Below, one piece after another: positions 31,142 through 36,361 of a stretch of DNA of 36,361 nt. Position 1 is the stretch's first letter, and every line of letters starts with the position of its first letter. The DNA is from Gemmatimonadota bacterium (GTDB lineage: Bacteria > Gemmatimonadota > Gemmatimonadetes > Gemmatimonadales > GWC2-71-9): assembly GCA_003222205.1 (NCBI GenBank), contig QHVC01000110.1, forward strand, positions 1 to 36,361. The letters run 5' to 3'. The notes under the pieces were generated by a model. It was not told the origin of the DNA. It searched no databases and saw only the letters and a list, made by a program, of their open reading frames with translations. The position numbers were made by a program, and so were the translations under genes.

Positions 31142-33937
31142 TCAGAAATCGGCCGCCAGCGCCACGTAGCCCTGCGGCCGGCGTCCGCCGCCCCCGGGCG
31201 GCGCGACCAGCGGCTCGGCGACACCCGTCCGCAACCGCAGCGGCACGTCGTAATTCAGCGTCAGGTCGGCGACGAGCTCAACGCCCACCGAGCGCAGTCG
31301 ATTGAGGCGGGCCCGCGCGCCGGGCTCCCAGGCGTCGCCCGCGTCGGCGAACAACGCGGCCGACAACCGATCGGCCCCGAACGGGAGGTGGCCGAGCGCC
31401 TGCCCCACGAGGGCGAGCGGCATCCGGTACTCGAGGCTCAGCGTCGCGGCACGACGTCCGTTGACGCTCGACCCCGCGTAGCCACGCACGGGGAAGAACC
31501 GGCTCCCACCCAGCGTGGCCCCCAGCCCCAACGCCAGCACGCCCGACGACACGCCGCCGACGCCGAACGTCTCAGCCAAGGGCCCGGCGCGTCCGCCGGC
31601 CGCGGCGCGCAGCGCCAGCACGGAGTGTGCGAAGCCGCCGGGACCGGGGACCCGAGCGTACCACAGCACCCGTCCGAGGGCCTCGTGCTCCCAGCGCGGC
31701 GATCCCTGCTGCTCGCGGCGGCGCAGGGTGGCGGTCACCAGCGCGCCGTGGTCGGGAGCGATCGCGAGCGGCGCCGAAACGAGGTGGCCGAAGCTCAGGG
31801 TCGCCGAGCCGCCGACCTCGTCGCGCGTCGCGCACCCGATGCAGACGGCGGCGAGCGGCTGCGCCGGATCGGCGACGAAGTGGCGTCCTTTGTACTCGGC
31901 GGCGAGCCGCACGCGGGCGAACGACCGCCAGCGGCGGCCTTCGACCGTGACGCCGATCGCCGCATCGTCCCTCCGTTCCGACACCACGGTGCCCGCGCCG
32001 GTCACGCCCACGAGGCTCCACTGCCGCGCCCCCGAAACGTCGAGGCTGGGGGTCCGGAGCGCGTAGGAGACAACGGTGAACCCTCCCTCAGCCCTGAGCG
32101 GCGATGGCGCGACGGCGACGTCGAGGACGTAGACGTAGCGGCCCAGCGCGTCCGTCCCCGCCGTGAGGGCGCCGCCGAAGCGCCCGGCGTTCGCGGCATC
32201 GAAGAACAGCGGCACCCAGAAGTGCGGCTTGAGCGCGGGCCAGAAGCGGTAGCCCGTCTCGCGGACGGCGACCGCCGGGGCGGAATCGAACGGCGCTGCT
32301 GTGGGGAGCGCCGGGGCGACGCTCACGACCGGCGCCGCCCGCCACAGCTCCCAGCCGCTGGCCGTGAACGTCGTATAAAGGAGAGAGCCGTCCGGGAGCG
32401 CGGCGGGTGTCCTGGCCCCGAACGGAGCGGCGGTCACCCGCTCGAGCGCTGCGCCGGGCGCCCAGCGGTGGATCTGCGGCAGGCCCGTCCAGTCCGCGAC
32501 GAACAGCACCGCCTTGCCCTGCCAAGCGGGATCGCTCACGGTGCCCCCGTCGTCCACGAGCACGACGAGCGACTCCGGCGCGGCTGCGGGCCAGCGCACC
32601 AGCGACCAGTGCCCCGCGCGATGGCGAGTGGCCGCGATCCACTGACCGTCGGCGGAAGGGACGACCTCTCCCCACGTGACCCCCGTGGTGTCGAGTCCGG
32701 GGAGGTCCACGCGATTCCCGCCCGGCACCAGCCGCGGCACGACGAGGCGGCCGCCCCCCGCGCGCGGCTCGACCAGGCGGGCGTCCCACGTGCCGCGTCG
32801 CCACTCGTTCCCTGGCGGGGGAAGCCAGCGGTACAGGTCGCTGCGAATGCGCCAGCGCGTGGTGAAGTCGAGCTGCACCACGACGAGCGTGTCCCCGAGC
32901 CAGTCGTAGCGCACCCCACGGTTCACGCGGTGGCGGCGCAGCACACGCCAAGTCGCCGCGTCGGCGACGCGCAGCTCGGGCGCGCTCTTGCCGTCGTCCC
33001 ACAGGAACGCCACCCGCCGGCCGTCAGGGGAGACGCGCGGCGCGGGCTCCGTCCACAAGCGTCCGGCGAGGACCGTGCCGGTCGCGGTCCCCGGCTCGAC
33101 CTCGCGCCGCGCCGGCCCCGCTTGCCACTCGGTGAGCAGCTCGCGGCCGCTGGCGCGCCGCACCTGGCGACCGACGCGATAGGGAATGAGCTGGCCGGAC
33201 GTGCGCTCGACGAACCGCGGGATCACCGAGTCTCCCGCGGCCTCCGAGAGCCGCTCGAAGAACCGGCTGCCGTACGCGTACGGCGCGTAGCCGTCGGGCC
33301 AACGGGTGAAGAACACCGCGTTCCACGGCGTCCGCGAGCGGCCCGCCGCGGCATCGGCCAAGAGCACCTGGGTGTGGAAGCTGCCCGTCACCCGGCCGCC
33401 GCCCGTCAGCCGCGACTCGTAGTAGGTCGCCAGCCCCTCCGCCACCCAGCTCGGCTGATAGGCGTTTGGAAAGGAACCCGGGACGCGGCCGAACACGCTC
33501 TGGACCACGCGCCACACGCCCTTGGTGCGATCGAGATGGAAGACGTGCGTGAGCTCGTGCGTCGTGACGAGGCGCAGCCAGTCGTCGAAGTGCTCGAGGC
33601 CGGGGTCGGTCGTGGGGGGGGCGGCGAACACGGTGAACCGGTTCGTCGGGAACATCGTCGTGAAGCCGTTGGCCGCGTCGATGTCGTCGCCGAGCACGAC
33701 GTCGACGATACCGCGCGGCGGATGCAGCTCGCGGCTCAGCAACTCGTAGGCGCGCTCAGCCTCCCGCGCCTCGCGCTCGGCCGCCGCGCGCGCCGCGGGT
33801 CGGAAGTGGACCCGGAAGTGCGCGGTGTGCAGGGTGCGCCAGCGGCCGGACGGATCAACTTGAGCCGCGGCTCTCCCGGCAAGCATGCACCACAGGGCGA
33901 GTGCTCCCAGGCGCCACGACGGCACGGTGCACGTCAC
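31142..33937 (-). CDS. Gluzincin protease, TolB-like propeller and outer-membrane beta-barrel fusion
   Basis: A 931-residue exported protein. A signal peptide (LGALALWCMLAGRAAA) precedes a peptidase-MA-like domain (~30-290) with the gluzincin motif HELTH (127-131) and the third zinc ligand Glu167 in WVAEG, 36 residues on. A WD40/TolB-like beta-propeller follows (~290-600; blades with VSPDGRRVAFLWDD, SADGQWIAATRH, GTVSDPAWQGKAVLFVAD). The last 300 or so residues are amphipathic beta strands of a BamA/surface-antigen-type barrel, ending with a terminal Phe (VALAADF) as outer-membrane proteins do. It starts with GTG overlapping the amidase stop (GTGA). A much longer open frame upstream is a shadow of the amidase. 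Confidence 0.78.
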   Translation of the reverse strand: MTCTVPSWRLGALALWCMLAGRAAAQVDPSGRWRTLHTAHFRVHFRPAARAAAEREAREAERAYELLSRELHPPRGIVDVVLGDDIDAANGFTTMFPTNRFTVFAAPPTTDPGLEHFDDWLRLVTTHELTHVFHLDRTKGVWRVVQSVFGRVPGSFPNAYQPSWVAEGLATYYESRLTGGGRVTGSFHTQVLLADAAAGRSRTPWNAVFFTRWPDGYAPYAYGSRFFERLSEAAGDSVIPRFVERTSGQLIPYRVGRQVRRASGRELLTEWQAGPARREVEPGTATGTVLAGRLWTEPAPRVSPDGRRVAFLWDDGKSAPELRVADAATWRVLRRHRVNRGVRYDWLGDTLVVVQLDFTTRWRIRSDLYRWLPPPGNEWRRGTWDARLVEPRAGGGRLVVPRLVPGGNRVDLPGLDTTGVTWGEVVPSADGQWIAATRHRAGHWSLVRWPAAAPESLVVLVDDGGTVSDPAWQGKAVLFVADWTGLPQIHRWAPGAALERVTAAPFGARTPAALPDGSLLYTTFTASGWELWRAAPVVSVAPALPTAAPFDSAPAVAVRETGYRFWPALKPHFWVPLFFDAANAGRFGGALTAGTDALGRYVYVLDVAVAPSPLRAEGGFTVVSYALRTPSLDVSGARQWSLVGVTGAGTVVSERRDDAAIGVTVEGRRWRSFARVRLAAEYKGRHFVADPAQPLAAVCIGCATRDEVGGSATLSFGHLVSAPLAIAPDHGALVTATLRRREQQGSPRWEHEALGRVLWYARVPGPGGFAHSVLALRAAAGGRAGPLAETFGVGGVSSGVLALGLGATLGGSRFFPVRGYAGSSVNGRRAATLSLEYRMPLALVGQALGHLPFGADRLSAALFADAGDAWEPGARARLNRLRSVGVELVADLTLNYDVPLRLRTGVAEPLVAPPGGGGRRPQGYVALAADF

Positions 33938-35790
33938 TGCTGCGCCCGCTCCCGCAGGAACGCTTCGATGCCCGCTGCCACGCCACGCGCGTACTTCCAC
34001 TGCCCGTCCTCGCTCGCCAGCAGCGCCTCCTGTTCGGGGATCATGATGAACGCCGCCTCGGTGAGGGCCGCAGGCATCCACGTCGGACGCGCGAGCGCGT
34101 AGTCCCCCCGGCCCATGCCGAGGTCGCGCAGGCCCAGCTCGGCGATGAGAGCGCGATCGAGGGCACGCGCCAGATCGGCGCTGCGCGGCTGGAAGTAGTA
34201 CACGCTCGTACCGCTGTTGGTGAACGGATTGACCCCGTCGGGGAACGCGTTCGCGTGGATCGACACCAGGACGTCGGCGCCGTGCTGCTCGGCGAAGCGG
34301 GTGCGCGGAAACAACTCCATGGGGAACGAGTCGGTGCGCGTGAGCAGCACCTGAGCGCCGGCCCGCTCGAGCAGCGTCTTCGCCTTCAGCGCGACGGCGA
34401 GGGTCGCCACCGGCTCCCGGAGCCCCGTGGGCCCGGTGGCGCCGAGGGGCGGGTGGCCGGGGTCGAGCACCACCACACGGCCGCGCACCGGATGCTCGGC
34501 GTCGAGCGCCGGGGGTCGGCGGATCTCCAGCAACAGGTCGCGGCCGTCGAAGCGCACACGGTACCCCCAGACCCGCGGCGCCAGCTCCAGGGTGATCGTC
34601 AGCTCGTCGGCTGCTGGTTGGGCGTAGCTCATGCGCCGCACGAGCGGGTCGGTGCCGCCGTACTGCATCCAGTTGACGTCGGAGGCGACGCCGTAGAGCC
34701 GCAGCGTGACGCTGTGCTCGTCTTCCGTGACCTGGTACGGCACCAGCGCGGGGAGCGGGACGCGCAGCACCACGGAGCCGGATTCCGGCGTCAGACGCAC
34801 CGAGCCGACGGCGCCGCCGGGCGGCGGGGTTCCCTCCGGCAGGGGCACCACGTCGGCGGCATTCACCCACGCGACGGCACTCCGGGAGAGCTGCAGCCGT
34901 ACCTGATCGTTCCAGCGGCCGGACATTACCGCCGTGGTGCCGGTCGGGAAGAACCAGTTGTAGGTGCCGCCGGGCACGGCGCGTCCGGGCGTGAGGCTGT
35001 CGGTGGTCCCGGTGCGCGCGGTGTCGTCGTCGACCGTCACGACGACAGGCCGCGCGGGGTCGAGCAGCGTCACGCGCAGCGGCCACAGCGCGCGCACCGT
35101 GTCCGCGGCGGCCGCCACTTCGAGCACCGCGCACCCGCGACCGCCGGCGCTGTCGGCGCACAGCCACTGCGCGGGGAGCCAGCCGACGTACCGGTCCGGC
35201 GAGGCAGGCACGCGCAGGCCCGCCGGCACGGTGCCGAAGGCGCGCTCGCCCCACGCGGGCTCGCCGGGCAGCGGATCGCGCACGAGCGGCACGACCGTGC
35301 CCGAGGGCGTACGCAGCCGCACCGTCGCGCCCGGCGCCGCCCGCACCGCCAGCCGCACCCCTTCGCCGGGCGGCAGCGCGAGCACGCCAAGCGGCGCGAA
35401 GCTCGTCGTGTCGATCCACGCGGCGCGGCCGGCCGGCGGGTGGAAGCGCGCGACGATCCGCGCCGTGACATCCACGGCCTGGGTGTCACCCCGGACCGTC
35501 GCGACGAGCCGGAACGGCGCGATGGTGTCGTCGGGGAGCGGGACCCAAGCGATCCAGGCGCCGTTGGGGTGCACCGCGACCGCCGCGCCGTTCACGGTCA
35601 GGCTCGCGTCGCCGCGGCCTATGCTGCCGAACAGGAATGCGGAATCACGCGACTGGACGACGTCGGTGGCTTTGGGATAGACGACCGAGATGCGCAGCGC
35701 CGGCGCCGGGGCGGGCGCCGGCGCGGCCGCCGGAGGGGTGCCCGCGCACGCCGCGAGGGCGAAGCAGAGCGCGGCCGCGACCCATCGCAT
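33934..35790 (-). CDS. N-acetylmuramoyl-L-alanine amidase lipoprotein (AmiC/Amidase_3 type)
   Basis: A 618-residue predicted lipoprotein. A lipoprotein signal (MRWVAAALCFALAAC, lipobox LAAC with Cys15) is followed by beta-rich SH3-like/AMIN-type domains. The C-terminal Amidase_3 domain (~420-615) has VVLDPGHP (His), GLREPVATLAVALK (Glu), VSIHANAFPDG (His) and TEAAFIMIPEQEA (Glu), the zinc ligands and catalytic Glu. It cleaves the bond between MurNAc and L-Ala in peptidoglycan, likely at division or in envelope remodelling. ATG 35790 follows a -10 by eight bases. It overlaps the protease-barrel gene by four bases, so the two are co-translated. Confidence 0.92.
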   Translation of the reverse strand: MRWVAAALCFALAACAGTPPAAAPAPAPAPALRISVVYPKATDVVQSRDSAFLFGSIGRGDASLTVNGAAVAVHPNGAWIAWVPLPDDTIAPFRLVATVRGDTQAVDVTARIVARFHPPAGRAAWIDTTSFAPLGVLALPPGEGVRLAVRAAPGATVRLRTPSGTVVPLVRDPLPGEPAWGERAFGTVPAGLRVPASPDRYVGWLPAQWLCADSAGGRGCAVLEVAAAADTVRALWPLRVTLLDPARPVVVTVDDDTARTGTTDSLTPGRAVPGGTYNWFFPTGTTAVMSGRWNDQVRLQLSRSAVAWVNAADVVPLPEGTPPPGGAVGSVRLTPESGSVVLRVPLPALVPYQVTEDEHSVTLRLYGVASDVNWMQYGGTDPLVRRMSYAQPAADELTITLELAPRVWGYRVRFDGRDLLLEIRRPPALDAEHPVRGRVVVLDPGHPPLGATGPTGLREPVATLAVALKAKTLLERAGAQVLLTRTDSFPMELFPRTRFAEQHGADVLVSIHANAFPDGVNPFTNSGTSVYYFQPRSADLARALDRALIAELGLRDLGMGRGDYALARPTWMPAALTEAAFIMIPEQEALLASEDGQWKYARGVAAGIEAFLRERAQQ

Positions 35791-35798
35791 AGGCGCGC

Positions 35799-35828
35799 AA
35801 GCTACCACGCGCCCTTTCGACCCGTCAA
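35799..35828 (-). promoter_or_regulatory. Putative leaderless promoter of the amidase/barrel operon
   Basis: TTGACG (35823-35828) and TAGCTT (35799-35804) are 18 bases apart on the minus strand. The -10 ends eight bases before ATG 35790, so the transcript is predicted to begin with the start codon or one or two bases ahead. Confidence 0.55.
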
Positions 35829-35843
35829 TTTGCCCAATAGATT
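35815..35843 (+). promoter_or_regulatory. Possible promoter of the zinc-ribbon/FHA gene
   Basis: TTTCGA (35815-35820) and TAGATT (35838-35843) are 17 bases apart on the plus strand, with the -10 about 15 bases before the ATG at 35859. TACCTT at 35853-35858 also abuts the ATG. The element overlaps the divergent amidase promoter, so both compete for the same 45 bases. Confidence 0.35.
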
Positions 35844-35858
35844 GGCGTGCCATACCTT

Positions 35859-36361
35859 ATGACGACCTGCCCCTATTGCGGCCGCGCCAACGAAGACGGC
35901 GCGCAATTCTGCATGGATTGCGGGAAGCCGCTGACCAAGAGCGCGGCGGCCCGCACGCCTACCCCGGCCGGTGCGGCGACCGGCGCGGCGTCGTCACCCG
36001 CCGGGCAGATGATCCCCGACACGCAGATGCTCTCCGTCCCGACGACCCGGCCCGACGGTTCGAGCTGCCCGTTCTGCGGCGCCGTCACCCAGGGCCTGCT
36101 GCCCTACTGTCCCAGCTGCGGCCGCCGCCTCCTGGCCCCGGGCTCGGGGCCGGCCTGCTCGCGCTGCTACTCCCCGGTAGTCCCGGGCGCGAAGTTCTGC
36201 GCCACGTGCGGGGCGCCGGTCACCGGCCCGGGCGCCGCGCGCACCAGCGACCGCGGCTCGTACCACCCCGCCCGGCCCCTCGCCCTCGTGTTGCTGGATG
36301 ACACAGGCACCCCCGTCAAGCGCTACGAGCGCCACAGCGCCGATACGACGATCGGTCGGCA
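35859..36361 (+). CDS. Triple zinc-ribbon protein with FHA domain (3' truncated)
   Basis: An open frame from ATG 35859 to the window edge. The first 137 or so residues contain three zinc ribbons: CPYCGRANEDGAQFCMDCG, CPFCG..CPSCG and CSRCYSPVVPGAKFCATCG. Pro/Ala-rich spacers separate them. The next stretch, ALVLLDDTGTPVKRYERHSADTTIGR, is the beginning of an FHA domain, which binds phosphothreonine peptides and commonly reads Ser/Thr kinase output. The rest lies outside the window. It diverges from the amidase gene. A link to the kinase at 26905-28800, which also has an N-terminal zinc ribbon, is inference from domain logic only. Confidence 0.75.
   Translation, partial: MTTCPYCGRANEDGAQFCMDCGKPLTKSAAARTPTPAGAATGAASSPAGQMIPDTQMLSVPTTRPDGSSCPFCGAVTQGLLPYCPSCGRRLLAPGSGPACSRCYSPVVPGAKFCATCGAPVTGPGAARTSDRGSYHPARPLALVLLDDTGTPVKRYERHSADTTIGR

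Noticed and set aside
29903-34102. A 1399-codon open frame on the plus strand
   Set aside because: It runs antisense to the GWxTD and protease-barrel genes, has Arg/Gly/His-rich composition typical of GC-rich antisense frames and shows no domain. The minus-strand genes have clear signal peptides and motifs.
31142-35419. A continuous 1425-codon frame on the minus strand
   Set aside because: The part above 33937 is antisense-like low-complexity sequence in another frame of the amidase gene. The real protease-barrel start is the GTG at 33937 overlapping the amidase stop.

Overview
The window is very GC-rich, densely coded bacterial chromosome with about 30 genes, a tRNA and almost no spacer DNA. 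Several traits together suggest the Gemmatimonadota or a close relative: Myxococcus-type mglB-mglA polarity genes, a vitamin B12-dependent ribonucleotide reductase, a GWxTD-domain protein, large outer-membrane protease/beta-barrel fusions, zinc-ribbon signalling proteins, and many starts that look leaderless. This placement is inference from gene content. No rRNA or other marker decides it. I see no phage, insertion sequence or CRISPR array, so the region reads as ordinary core chromosome with some unusual proteins and repeats.

Layout. 1-2100: the end of a beta-propeller-type exported protein, tRNA-Asn (minus strand), then an ArsN2-type acetyltransferase overlapping an MDR oxidoreductase. 2100-10421 (minus strand): a housekeeping run read as dnaX, ybaB, recR, mglB, mglA, pgsA, cinA, an alpha/beta hydrolase, grpE, dnaJ. 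It has internal promoters before ybaB and grpE. 10464-19080 (minus strand): eight tightly packed genes, read as pyruvate kinase, PhnP-like hydrolase, class II aldolase, YtxH, YihY, threonine aldolase, a membrane-anchored JAMM-like protein, and an exported Ig-like protein. Most junctions are 4-base stop/start overlaps, so the set is probably one transcription unit that ties glycolysis to envelope proteins.

19141-22143: a MarR regulator diverges from a two-gene ABC exporter, with an AT-rich inverted repeat between them. 22144-23606: a MOSC-domain protein sits between two paralogous zinc-ribbon proteins that appear to be found nowhere else in the window. A large inverted repeat covers the convergent stop codons. 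23727-26216: nrdJ with its own promoter. 26399-28800: a gamma-carbonic-anhydrase-like protein and a Ser/Thr kinase carrying a zinc ribbon, a membrane span, a PEGA domain and a TonB-type C terminus. 28856-35790: a GWxTD protein, a gluzincin protease/propeller/beta-barrel fusion and an amidase lipoprotein, all envelope-directed. The window ends inside a zinc-ribbon/FHA protein on the plus strand, a plausible phosphothreonine reader for kinases like the one nearby.

The most unusual signals are: (i) a GTCGGACT-type repeat embedded in the same reading frame in dnaX, the threonine aldolase and the GWxTD gene; (ii) the MOSC island with its flanking paralogues and structured spacer; (iii) -10 elements 5-9 bases before start codons at many promoters; (iv) the JAMM-like, kinase-TonB and protease-barrel fusions.
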